DNA from: Azorhizobium sp965227945
GTDB taxonomy: Bacteria > Pseudomonadota > Alphaproteobacteria > Rhizobiales > Xanthobacteraceae
Assembly (NCBI GenBank): GCA_965227945.1
Contig: CBDDGQ010000006.1
Location: 1,116,001 to 1,180,000, forward strand
DNA length: 64,000 nt
Direction of reading: 5' to 3'
Translations under genes and position numbers: made by a program
Notes under the pieces: generated by a model
Database searches by the model: none
What the model saw: the letters and a program-made list of their open reading frames with translations, nothing else
What the model was told of the DNA's origin: nothing
Part shown: positions 10,722-19,089 of the stretch, piece by piece
Layout: every line of letters starts with the position of its first letter
Numbering within the stretch: the first letter of the stretch is position 1

Positions 10722-11647
10722 CCCCGGTGCTGCTCAAGCCTGCCCTCGCCGCCTCCGGCCGCGACCTCGTCGGCTATGCCGGCGCGCCCCCGGACCCGCG
10801 CTGGCCAGGGGGGGCGAAGATCGCGGTGTCTCTGGTGGTGAATTTCGAGGAAGGGGCCGAGTTTTCCGTTTCGGAGGGCGATGCCACAAACGAGGGCATC
10901 TACGAAGTCGACCATCGCCTGGAGGGCCCCGACCCCTGCATCGAAAGCCATTTCGAATATGGCACGAGAGCCGCCTGGTGGCGGGTGATGGACCTCCTCG
11001 ACACCCATGGCGCCAAGGTCACGGTGAGCGCTTGTGGCCGCGCCGTGGAGCGCTCGCCGGATCTCGCCCGTGACGCCATTGCCCGCGGCCACGAGATTTC
11101 AGCCCATGGCTGGCGCTGGGAAAGCCATGCGGGCCTGGACGAAGCCACCGAGCGCACCCGCATCGCCCGCACCGTGGAGGCGATCACCCGCGCCACCGGC
11201 CAGCGGCCCGTGGGCTGGCATACCCGTTCGGCGTCCTCGCCCAATACCCGTCGCCTCCTGGTGGAGGAAGGCGGCTTTCTCTATGACAGCGACGCCTATA
11301 ATGACGACCTGCCCTATTTCCTCACCGTGGCCGGGCGGCGGCACCTGATCCTGCCTTATGCCTTTGATACCAATGACATGCACTTCCAGCACACGCAGCG
11401 CTTCCGCGGCTCGGACTTTGCCGATTATGTGCTGGATGCCTTCGACTGGCTGGTGCGCGAAGGCCAGCGGGCGCCGAAGATGATGTCGGTGGGCCTGCAT
11501 CTGCGCATGATCGGCCGCCCCGGCCGCATGGCGGCGCTGGAGCGGATCCTCGCCCACATGACCGGCTCCGGCGTCGCCTGGATCGCCCCCCGCGCCGCCA
11601 TCGCCCGCCACTGGCTGGACCGCTTCCCCGAAGGCGGATCGCGCTAA
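10718..11647 (+). CDS. Polysaccharide-deacetylase-fold hydrolase, PuuE/allantoinase-like
   Basis: This 309-residue cytoplasmic enzyme of the carbohydrate-esterase-4 fold begins with LVGYAGAPPDPRWPGG, a near-hallmark of PuuE-type metal-independent allantoinases and related cyclic-amide hydrolases. Other family blocks are VNFEEGAEFSV, EISAHGWRWESH and GWHTRSASSPNTRRLL. It closes the importer operon with an ATGA overlap, so its substrate is probably what the importer brings in or a first breakdown product. Allantoin itself is possible, but the amidase and deaminase in the facing operon also allow other ureides, hydantoins or pyrimidine derivatives. Family is clear; substrate is inferred. Confidence 0.82.
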   Translation: MTPVLLKPALAASGRDLVGYAGAPPDPRWPGGAKIAVSLVVNFEEGAEFSVSEGDATNEGIYEVDHRLEGPDPCIESHFEYGTRAAWWRVMDLLDTHGAKVTVSACGRAVERSPDLARDAIARGHEISAHGWRWESHAGLDEATERTRIARTVEAITRATGQRPVGWHTRSASSPNTRRLLVEEGGFLYDSDAYNDDLPYFLTVAGRRHLILPYAFDTNDMHFQHTQRFRGSDFADYVLDAFDWLVREGQRAPKMMSVGLHLRMIGRPGRMAALERILAHMTGSGVAWIAPRAAIARHWLDRFPEGGSR

Positions 11648-11653
11648 GGCCTT

Positions 11654-11680
11654 GGCGCCGCCCGCTCCGCGGACGGCGCC
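11654..11680. terminator. Bidirectional terminator between the two island operons
   Basis: A strong stem, GGCGCCG-C-CCGC, pairs with GCGG-A-CGGCGCC around a 3-nt loop, sitting seven bases past the deacetylase stop and seven before the amidase stop. It is ideally placed to end both converging operons, although no U-run follows. Confidence 0.55.
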
Positions 11681-11687
11681 GGCCCTG

Positions 11688-12857
11688 TCAGAGCGTCTGC
11701 GCCAGCGCCAGCAACGCCTCGTCCCGCCCACGCGGGGCGATGACCGAGAGGCCCACCGGGCAGCCGTCCAAGGTGCCGAGCGGCAGCGAGACCTGCGGCA
11801 GGCCTGCATGGCCGACAGGGCTGAGCAGTTCGAGGGCGCGGGCGCGGAAGGCATCCAGCTCCGCCTCCGGCGTGGCGCGCAGCGGCGCGATGCCGGGGCC
11901 GGTGGGCAGCACCAGCAGGCCGTCGTCGCCCAGCAGATCGTCCATGCGGGCGCGGATCTCCGCGCGCAGAGCGAGCGCCCCTTTCACCTCCTCCGGATCC
12001 AGCCGGGAGGCAGCCGCAAAGCGCTCGCGCACGCCCGGCCCGAACGCCGGCTTCACCGCTTCCACCCAGGCGCCATGGGCCGCCCAGGCTTCCGCCGACT
12101 GGATCAGCCGGAAGGCATTGCGCCACGGCCCGAGCCCGCCCGGCGCAACGGTCACATGCTGGGCCTCGGGATAGAGGGCGCGCAGGCGCGCCAGCCCATC
12201 CGCCAAGGCCGCGCCCACAGCCGGGCCCGCGGCGGCGAAGAGATCGTCGCCGATCAGCAACCGCGTCGGCGCCGGGGCATCGGACGCCGGCCCCAAGAGC
12301 ACCGCGCCCACGGCGGCGAACAGGTCGGGATCGCGGGCGAACCAGCCGACGCTGTCATAGCTCGGGGCCAGCGGCACGGCGCCGGAAATGGGGATGCGCC
12401 CATGGGTGGGGCGGATGCCGAGAATGCCGCAGTAGCTGGCCGGCAGACGCACCGAGCCGCCCGTGTCCGAGCCGATGGCGAAGTCCACCAGCTTCCCCGC
12501 CACCGCCGCCGCCGAACCGGACGAGGAGCCGCCGGGAATGCGTCCCGGCGCGGCGGGATTGATGGGGGTGCCGTAGTGATGGTTCTCGCCATTGAGGCTC
12601 CAGGCCATCTCGTCGGTGTGGGTCTTGCCCACCAGATGGGCGCCGGCATCCAGCAGCAGATCCACCACCGGGGCGTTCCGGGTGGGAACGTCGTGGCTGG
12701 CCAGCCAATGCGGGCTGCCGGCGGCGGTCGGCACGCCGGCAATGTCGAAGAAGTCCTTCAGCGCGAAAGTGCGCCCGGCCAGCGGCCCGTCGGTGCGGCG
12801 CTGGATATCCACATGCCCATGGGCGACGAAGGCGTTGAGCGGATCGTGCAAGGTCAT
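11688..12857 (-). CDS. Amidase-signature hydrolase
   Basis: This 389-residue member of the amidase-signature family has the catalytic lysine in FALKDFFDIAG, the glycine/serine-rich signature with cis-serine in GGSSSGSAAAVAG, and the nucleophile serine in GSDTGGSVRLPAS. These enzymes hydrolyse amides such as allophanate, carbamoyl or aryl amides. The ATG at 12857 overlaps the amidohydrolase stop, which fixes the start and shows coupling; the longer frame from 12986 is rejected. It is the last gene of the Liv-type operon. At 389 residues it is shorter than most family members (about 450-500) but keeps the full catalytic triad. It may hydrolyse the linear amide left by the deaminase. Confidence 0.87.
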   Translation of the reverse strand: MTLHDPLNAFVAHGHVDIQRRTDGPLAGRTFALKDFFDIAGVPTAAGSPHWLASHDVPTRNAPVVDLLLDAGAHLVGKTHTDEMAWSLNGENHHYGTPINPAAPGRIPGGSSSGSAAAVAGKLVDFAIGSDTGGSVRLPASYCGILGIRPTHGRIPISGAVPLAPSYDSVGWFARDPDLFAAVGAVLLGPASDAPAPTRLLIGDDLFAAAGPAVGAALADGLARLRALYPEAQHVTVAPGGLGPWRNAFRLIQSAEAWAAHGAWVEAVKPAFGPGVRERFAAASRLDPEEVKGALALRAEIRARMDDLLGDDGLLVLPTGPGIAPLRATPEAELDAFRARALELLSPVGHAGLPQVSLPLGTLDGCPVGLSVIAPRGRDEALLALAQTL

Positions 12858-14107
12858 GCGGACACGGACTCCTGAGCGGCTGGAACATGCAGGCGGGGGG
12901 CGGGACGGGTGAAGGTGCGCTGGCCCGCCTTGAGGCCGAACAGCGGCGGCGCCAGTTCCGACACCGCCTCGGCCCGGCTCGTGCAATCCAGCACCACCAT
13001 GTCCGCCGGGACGCCTTCACGAATGCCGTAGTCCGCCAGATTGAGCAACCGCGCAGAAGAGGATGTCACCATGTCGAGGCAGGTGGCCATGCCCGCGGGC
13101 GTGCCCACCTGGGCCACGTTGGCATAGAGGTTGGAGATCCGCACCAGCGAGCAATCTCCGAACGGCGTGAAGGGGTTGAGCACATTGTTGGTGGACAGCG
13201 AGCAGGTGACGCCGTGCGCCATCAGCACATGGGCCAGCGCGACGCCGCGCGGGACGTTGTGGTCATGCTCGCGGCCGATGAGGAACAGGTCGGTGGCCGG
13301 CAGCGCCGTCACCGCCACCCCCGCGCCGGCGAGGCGCTTGGCCAGCTCCACCAAGCGGTCATGGGGTACGGCGGAGAGCTTGGTCACATGGCCGATGGCC
13401 ACCCGCCCGCTCCAGCCGGTCTCTTCCGCCAGCCGGCAGACCTCCAGCAGATCCAGATGTGCGGGATCGAGTCCGAAATCCAGATGAAAGTCGATATCGA
13501 CGCCGAAGCGCTTGGCCAGCGCGAACACATGGGCGATCTGGCCGTGGCTGTCCTTGTCCATATAAGGCGCGCCGCCCACCACGTCGGCGCCCGCCTCCAG
13601 GGCGGCGATCATCACGTCCTCGCAGCCGGGATCATCCAGCAGGCCTTCCTGCGGGAACACGCACAGCTTCAGGTCGATGGCCCAGGCGTAGTCCTTTTTG
13701 AGCTGCTTCAGCGCGTGGATGGAGGTGAGGCCGATGCGCGGGTCCACCTCCACATGGGTGCGCATGCGTTGGGTGCCCTGGAGGATGGCCTTCTCCAGCG
13801 TGCGCCGGCCGCGGGCGTAGACGTCCTCCTCGGTGAAGGCCTTCTTGGCAGCGGCCACCGCGCCGATGGCCTCTTCCAGCGTACCCTTCTCGCAGACGCA
13901 GCGGCCCAGCAGGCAGGATTTGTCGAGATGGATGTGGGTCTCCACGAAGCCTGGCACCACCAAGCGCCCGCCCAGGTCCTCGGAGGGCGCCTCCGCCTCC
14001 AGGCCGACGCCGATGGCGGCGAAGCGGCCGGCGCGGATCCCCAGATCCACCAAGTGCCCCTCGTTGCCGGCGATGCGCGCATTGCGGAAGATGTGGTCGA
14101 GACTCAT
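12854..14107 (-). CDS. Amidohydrolase of the cytosine-deaminase family
   Basis: This 417-residue metal-dependent TIM-barrel hydrolase has metal ligands in the VETHIHLDKSCLLGR block (HxH), in DFHLDFGL, in AIGHVTKLS, and in the NNVLNPFTPFGDCSL block, which holds the late metal/catalytic segment of cytosine deaminases (CodA/AtzC branch). It probably hydrolyses a ring C-N or exocyclic amino bond in a heterocycle. The ATG at 14107 starts the family sequence; the longer frame upstream is not homologous. Its stop overlaps the amidase start. Together with the amidase it is likely the catabolic pair served by the fused Liv importer. Exact substrate unknown. Confidence 0.85.
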   Translation of the reverse strand: MSLDHIFRNARIAGNEGHLVDLGIRAGRFAAIGVGLEAEAPSEDLGGRLVVPGFVETHIHLDKSCLLGRCVCEKGTLEEAIGAVAAAKKAFTEEDVYARGRRTLEKAILQGTQRMRTHVEVDPRIGLTSIHALKQLKKDYAWAIDLKLCVFPQEGLLDDPGCEDVMIAALEAGADVVGGAPYMDKDSHGQIAHVFALAKRFGVDIDFHLDFGLDPAHLDLLEVCRLAEETGWSGRVAIGHVTKLSAVPHDRLVELAKRLAGAGVAVTALPATDLFLIGREHDHNVPRGVALAHVLMAHGVTCSLSTNNVLNPFTPFGDCSLVRISNLYANVAQVGTPAGMATCLDMVTSSSARLLNLADYGIREGVPADMVVLDCTSRAEAVSELAPPLFGLKAGQRTFTRPAPRLHVPAAQESVSA

Positions 14108-14139
14108 GAATGACGCTCCGAAAAAGGGCGAGCCGGCCG

Positions 14140-16581
14140 TCAGGCCGCGCCGGCCTTGGCCCCGAGATAGGCTGCCTCCAGATCCGCATCGCCGGCCAGC
14201 AGCGCGGCGCTGCCCGCCTTCACGATGCGCCCCTGCTCCAGCACATAGGCGCGGTCGGCGACCGTCAGGGCCAAGGCCGCCATCTGGTCCACCAACAGAA
14301 GGGTCACGCCCTCCTCCCGCAGGTCGGCGAGGATGTCGAACAGTTCGCCGATGATGGCGGGGGCGAGGCCCAGCGAGGGTTCGTCCAGCAGCAGGATCTT
14401 GGGCCGGGCCATCAGGCCGCGCGCGACCGCCAGCATCTGCTGCTCGCCGCCGGACAACAGCCCGGCCCGCTGCCCCAGCCGCTCGCGCAGGCGCGGGAAG
14501 CGCACCAGCAACGCCTCGAAATCTGCCGCCACCTCCGCCGGGTCGGCGCTGCCGCGTGCATGGGCGCCCAGCAGCAGATTGTCCCGCACCGAAAGCTCGG
14601 GGAACACTTGCCGCCCTTCGGGCACCAGCGCCAAGCCCTTGCGGGCGATCTGGTGCGCGGACAGCGCCGCCACCGGCGCATCCGCCAGCACCACGTCGCC
14701 GGTGATGGGCCGCAGCAGGCCGGCAATGGCTTTCATGGCCGTGGACTTGCCGGCGCCATTGGCCCCCAGCAGCGCCACGCATTCGCCGGGCCGCACCTCC
14801 AGATTCACGCCCTCCAGCACCGGCGCGGCGCCATAGCCGGCGGTCAGGCCCAGCGCGGTCAACACCGCATCCCGGCTGCCGTCCCAAGGCGCCGCGCGGC
14901 CCCGGGCGCGGCCGGCATCGCCACCCAGATAGGCGGCGATCACCGCCGGATTGACACGCACCTGCGCCGGGGTGCCCTCCGCAATGGGGCGTCCGGCGTC
15001 CAGCACCACCACGTGGTCGGAAATGCCCATGACCAAAGTCATGTCGTGCTCCACCAGCAGCACGGCGAGCCCCGCATCGGCGATGCGCCGCAGCAGCAAA
15101 GCGAGCGCATCCTTGTCGGCGCGCATCAGGCCGGCGGCGGGCTCGTCCAGCAGCAGCACGCGCGGGCGCATGGCCAAGGCGCGGGCGATCTCCACCAGGC
15201 GGCGATCCACATGGGGCAGATCGTCAGCGGGCGCGTCCAGGTCTCCGGCATAACCCACGAAGGCCAGCAGCGCCTCGGCCTGGGCAGCCTCGCCCTTGAG
15301 GGCCAGGCGCACATTGTCGAGGACACTCAGCGAGCCGAACAATTGGGTGGTCTGGTAGGTGCGCGCGATGCCGGCTCGGGCCACCTTGTAGGCGGGCGCA
15401 CCGGCCAGTTCGCCATCCAGCTGGATCGAACCGGCATCGGGGCGGTAGAAGCCGCCGATCATGTTCAGGACCGTGGTCTTGCCGGCGCCATTGGGGCCGA
15501 TCAGGCTGGTCACCGCCCCCGGCTGGGCGGTGAAGCTGACGCCCTGCGCCGCCTTCAGCCCGCCGAAGGTGATGGCGAGATCGCGCACCACCAGCGGCAG
15601 CGGCGCGCCTTGCGGCGTCAGCACGGCGGGCGTGGTGGAGGAGACGAGCCGCACCCGGCGGCGCGCCACCAGCCGCAGCACCTCGCCGACAATGCCGCGC
15701 GGTGCCAGCCACAGCACCGCCAGAAGTAATCCACCGAACAGCAGCAGGCGATATTCGGCGAAGTCCGAGAGCATCTCAGGCAGGCCCACCACCACCAGGG
15801 CGCCCACCACCGGCCCCAGCACGGTGCCCGCCCCGCCCACCACCACGGCGAACAGGAACAGGATTGACTGGGAAAAAGGGAAGGAGCCGGGGGAGATGAA
15901 CATCATCAGCGGCGCGAACAGCGCTCCCGCCAGCCCGGCCAGCGCCGCCGAAAGCACGAAGGCCAGGGTCTTCAGCACCACCGGGTTGAGGCCCACGGAC
16001 TGGGCCGCCACCTCGCTGTCGCGCACCGCCCGCATGGCTCGACCAAAGCCGCTGCGAGAGAGAGCCAGGAAGCCCAGTAGCGCCGCCGTCGCCAGCGCCA
16101 CGCACAGCACCGCCATCTCCCGCTCGGCGAACATCACCCCTGCCACGGGCGGCGGCAGGATGCCCATGAGGCCGTTGGCGCCGCCGGTCACGGTCCGCCA
16201 TTCAATGAGACCGTGCTCAACGATGAAGGCAAAGGCGATGGTGACCATGGCCAGATACGGTCCCTTCACCCGCAAGGCGGGGAGTGCCAGCAGCAGCCCC
16301 ACCGCCCCCGCCACCACCGCCGCCGCCGGCAGCGCCAGGGCAAAGCCGGCGCCCTTGAGGATGGCAATGCCGCTCACATAGGCGCCGATGGCGTAGAAGC
16401 CCACATGGCCCAGCGAGACCTGGCCGGTGAGGCCCAGCAGGATGTTGAGGCCGACGCCCACCAGAGCGGTCAGCGCCACCAAGGCGATGACGAAGGCGGT
16501 GTAGCTCTCGCCGCGCCATGCCAGAGCGATGGCGGCGGCGGCGCCCAGCAGGATGGCCAGCGTCAGAAAGGCGGGGCGCAC
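14140..16581 (-). CDS. Three-part fusion ABC transporter: LivM permease + LivG ATPase + LivF ATPase
   Basis: A single 813-residue chain carries three transporter parts normally encoded separately. Residues 1 to about 325 form a LivM-type permease with multiple membrane spans (GLNILLGLTGQVSLGHVGFY). Residues about 335-570 form a LivG-type ATPase with Walker A near 360 (GPNGAGKTT) and Walker B LLLDEPAAGL. Residues about 580-813 form a LivF-type ATPase with Walker A near 604 (GANGAGKST), signature LSGGEQQML and Walker B LLLDEPSLGL. It starts at GTG, five bases after livH. The frame is open throughout with no internal stop, so this is a genuine fusion. The family imports branched-chain amino acids, urea or amides; the context favours an amide or heterocycle. 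Confidence 0.9.
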   Translation of the reverse strand: MRPAFLTLAILLGAAAAIALAWRGESYTAFVIALVALTALVGVGLNILLGLTGQVSLGHVGFYAIGAYVSGIAILKGAGFALALPAAAVVAGAVGLLLALPALRVKGPYLAMVTIAFAFIVEHGLIEWRTVTGGANGLMGILPPPVAGVMFAEREMAVLCVALATAALLGFLALSRSGFGRAMRAVRDSEVAAQSVGLNPVVLKTLAFVLSAALAGLAGALFAPLMMFISPGSFPFSQSILFLFAVVVGGAGTVLGPVVGALVVVGLPEMLSDFAEYRLLLFGGLLLAVLWLAPRGIVGEVLRLVARRRVRLVSSTTPAVLTPQGAPLPLVVRDLAITFGGLKAAQGVSFTAQPGAVTSLIGPNGAGKTTVLNMIGGFYRPDAGSIQLDGELAGAPAYKVARAGIARTYQTTQLFGSLSVLDNVRLALKGEAAQAEALLAFVGYAGDLDAPADDLPHVDRRLVEIARALAMRPRVLLLDEPAAGLMRADKDALALLLRRIADAGLAVLLVEHDMTLVMGISDHVVVLDAGRPIAEGTPAQVRVNPAVIAAYLGGDAGRARGRAAPWDGSRDAVLTALGLTAGYGAAPVLEGVNLEVRPGECVALLGANGAGKSTAMKAIAGLLRPITGDVVLADAPVAALSAHQIARKGLALVPEGRQVFPELSVRDNLLLGAHARGSADPAEVAADFEALLVRFPRLRERLGQRAGLLSGGEQQMLAVARGLMARPKILLLDEPSLGLAPAIIGELFDILADLREEGVTLLLVDQMAALALTVADRAYVLEQGRIVKAGSAALLAGDADLEAAYLGAKAGAA

Positions 16582-16585
16582 GGGC

Positions 16586-17458
16586 TCAGACCTTCTTCAC
16601 GGCGGCGCGGCCGAACAGGCCGTCCGGCACCAAGGCCAAGGCGGCGATCACCGCCAGGAACACCAGGATCTGGGTATAGGATGAGCCCAAGGCGCTGGTG
16701 ATCAGGGCCTCCGCCAGACCATAGGCAAATCCCGCCAGCATGATGCCCGAGGCCGAGCCCATGCCGCCCAGGATGGCGACGGCGAAGGCCTTGATGCCAA
16801 ACATCAATCCCATGTCCGAGGAAACCGAGAGCAGCGGGGCGATCAGGAGGCCGGCGATGGCCGCCAGCACCGAGGAGGCGGCAAAGGCCAGAGCCACCGC
16901 CCGCTGCACGTCGATGCCCATGAGCGCGGCGGCGGTGGGGTTCTGCACCACCGCCAGCAAAGCCTTGCCACGGCTGGTTTTGCGCAGCAGGACATGGAGG
17001 CCGACAGCGATCGCGATGCCCACCACCGGGATCACCAATTGCAGCGGATAGACCCCGGCGCCGAACAGGTCCACCGGCTTTTGCGCCAGGACGGAGGGCA
17101 GGGAGCGGGGCTCCTTGCCGAAGGTGAACATCACCGCGTTGTCCAGCACGATGCCGCCGGCGACAGTCGCCATCAGCCAGGCACTGGACCCCTTGGAAAC
17201 AAAGGGCCGGACCAGGGCCCGCTCCACCACCAGGCCGGACAGCGCGCACAGGACAAGGGCCAGGAGCACCGCCACCGGCAGCGGCAAACCCAGTGTCACA
17301 TACAGGGAATACCCCAGCACGGCCCCGAGCATGACCCACGATCCCTGCGCGAAGTTCACCGTATGGGACACCGTGTATGTAACGTGATAGCCGAGCGCGA
17401 TCAGCCCATACATGCTGCCGAGGCTCAGCCCCGAGACGATGGCGGACAGGATCAGCAC
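16586..17458 (-). CDS. LivH-type ABC transporter permease
   Basis: This 290-residue inner-membrane permease has about eight hydrophobic segments. The N-terminal block GLSLGSMYGLIALGYHVTY and the loop TVNFAQGSWVMLGA are family hallmarks. It starts at a GTG preceded by GAGGGGGAT. It pairs with the permease half of the fused protein encoded immediately downstream (4-bp gap) to form the channel, and receives substrate from the binding protein encoded upstream. Confidence 0.88.
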   Translation of the reverse strand: MLILSAIVSGLSLGSMYGLIALGYHVTYTVSHTVNFAQGSWVMLGAVLGYSLYVTLGLPLPVAVLLALVLCALSGLVVERALVRPFVSKGSSAWLMATVAGGIVLDNAVMFTFGKEPRSLPSVLAQKPVDLFGAGVYPLQLVIPVVGIAIAVGLHVLLRKTSRGKALLAVVQNPTAAALMGIDVQRAVALAFAASSVLAAIAGLLIAPLLSVSSDMGLMFGIKAFAVAILGGMGSASGIMLAGFAYGLAEALITSALGSSYTQILVFLAVIAALALVPDGLFGRAAVKKV

Positions 17459-17487
17459 GGCATCCCCCTCGGCCTCACCCCCGCGCC

Positions 17488-18690
17488 TCAGTTGCCGACC
17501 GGGACGATCTCGGCGCCCTTGAAGTGGGTGAAGATGTAGTCGCCCTTGCCCAGCGCATCGTTGTTGCCGATGGTGAACGGCTTGTCGTAGGTCTTGATGA
17601 GCCCGACATAGGGGCCGATCTCGTAGAAGGCCTTGCGCAGGGCCGGGCCGTCGGTGGTGCCGGCCTTGGCGATGGCGAGCGCCAGCAGGTTCATGGCGTC
17701 ATAGGCATTGGCGATGCCCACGGCTGGGGTCACGTCCGCCAGGGTCTTGATCTCGGGATACTTGGTCTTGAGCGCCGCCAGCACGGTCTCGCCCTTGGGG
17801 GAGAGCTTGCCCGAGAAGGAATAGGTCTGGACCATGTCCACCTTCTCCGCGCTCGGCCCGCCCAATTCGGTGAAGCGCCCGCCGGCCGGGCCCCAGTGCG
17901 AGACCACCGGCACATTCCAGCCCATGCGATCCAGGGATTTGACCACCTGCGCCGCCGGCTGGACATTGGCCACCAGGAAGAGGGTGTCGGCGCCCGCCTC
18001 CTTCAGGCGGGTGAGCTGGGGCACCATGTCCACGTCCGCATTGTCGAACTTTTCCGCGCCCGCCACCGGCAGGTTCTTGGCGGCGGCGGCCTTCTTCAGG
18101 CCCGCCTCGTTGGACTCGCCCCAGGGGTTGTTGATGAGCATCAGCCCCGGCTTCTTGGTGGCGTGGGTCTTGACCGCGAAATCGATCATCGCCTCGTCCA
18201 CCAGTTCGTCCACCGCCGAAACGCGGAACACATAGTTCTCCTCGGCGCCGTTGCGGGTGATGGCGGTGCCCGCGGCCCAGACCGCCAGGAACGGCACCTT
18301 GGAGGAATTGGCGAACGGTACGATGGCCAGGGACACCGGCGTGTCGATGCCGCCGAAGAAGGCCACCACCTTCTCCTTCTGCACCAGTTCGCGGGCCGCC
18401 AGCACGCCCTTGGCCGGGTTGCTCTCGTCGTCGCGGCGCACCAGTTCGAACAGCTTGCCCAGCACGCCGCCGGCGGCGTTGATCTGGTCGATGGCCACCT
18501 GGAGGCCGCGGGTGATGGCCTCGCCGGACTTGGCCGACTGGCCGGACAGGGCGGCCACCAGGCCCACCTTGATGGTCTCCTGCGCGCGCGCCGGGGCGGC
18601 GAGCACGACGGCGAGGCTGAGGGCGGCCACCGCGCCGCCGATCTGGCGGGCGAGACGCGGGAGGCGAGGCGCGGAACAGCTGATCGGCAT
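17488..18690 (-). CDS. Periplasmic binding protein, LivK/amide family
   Basis: This 400-residue type I periplasmic binding protein has a clear Sec signal (GGAVAALSLAVVLAAPARAQ) and mature sequence starting ETIKVGLVAALSGQSAKSGE, as in amino-acid, urea or amide binding proteins. The ATG at 18690 is preceded by CGGAGGGGAC; the longer frame from 18861 is rejected as it lacks signal-peptide character. It heads the operon livK-livH-livMGF-amidohydrolase-amidase. Ligand specificity cannot be read, but linkage to the deaminase and amidase suggests an amide- or nitrogen-ring-containing compound. Confidence 0.88.
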   Translation of the reverse strand: MPISCSAPRLPRLARQIGGAVAALSLAVVLAAPARAQETIKVGLVAALSGQSAKSGEAITRGLQVAIDQINAAGGVLGKLFELVRRDDESNPAKGVLAARELVQKEKVVAFFGGIDTPVSLAIVPFANSSKVPFLAVWAAGTAITRNGAEENYVFRVSAVDELVDEAMIDFAVKTHATKKPGLMLINNPWGESNEAGLKKAAAAKNLPVAGAEKFDNADVDMVPQLTRLKEAGADTLFLVANVQPAAQVVKSLDRMGWNVPVVSHWGPAGGRFTELGGPSAEKVDMVQTYSFSGKLSPKGETVLAALKTKYPEIKTLADVTPAVGIANAYDAMNLLALAIAKAGTTDGPALRKAFYEIGPYVGLIKTYDKPFTIGNNDALGKGDYIFTHFKGAEIVPVGN

Positions 18691-19089
18691 GGGGTCCCCT
18701 CCGAAAGTTCTGCGTCGGGCTTCGCAAGCGCCGTGCCAATCCAGCGGACACACCGCTTCATCCCGCGGCGAGGCCACGGGTGACGGATGGTGAGGGCCAA
18801 TCGGTGAAAATTCAGGCACACGTCGCCAAAAATCGTATCGAATTGGATTCGATCCATACATAAAATTGTATACGTTCTATGAAGATCCTAGGTTTTTCAA
18901 CGATTCGAGCCGAACCGAACGCTGCCGGATCGCTCACAAAGCGCTCTGCGAGACGCTGATCGCATACAATTCTGCCTAAGATCGCGGCGGGCCACATCCT
19001 CAGACTGCATCCCCCGTGCCGAGCCTGCGCCGTGGCGATGCCCGCCCACCCGCATGCGTCTTGCTCCGGACGCGGGTGCCCGGTCGGGC
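18691..19089. promoter_or_regulatory. AT-richer promoter region upstream of the Liv-type operon
   Basis: This 399-bp spacer has no convincing gene. It holds a perfect dyad, ATCGAAT-TGG-ATTCGAT, at 18837-18853. Just after it comes ATTGTATAC at 18865-18873, and an opposed GCATACAAT at 18962-18970. Base composition drops sharply in 18830-18970 compared with its surroundings, as expected for a promoter with operators. It does not carry the TGTGCACA box seen at 6.75 kb, so a different regulator may act here. Confidence 0.45.
19047..19078 (-). terminator. Possible stem-loop terminator after the OmpA-family gene
   Basis: CACCCGC (19047-19053) can pair with GCGGGTG (19072-19078), 12 bases past the OmpA-family stop on the minus strand. 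The stem is short and the loop is 18 nt, with a competing inner pairing of GCGTC with GGACGC, so this is a weak call. Confidence 0.3.
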
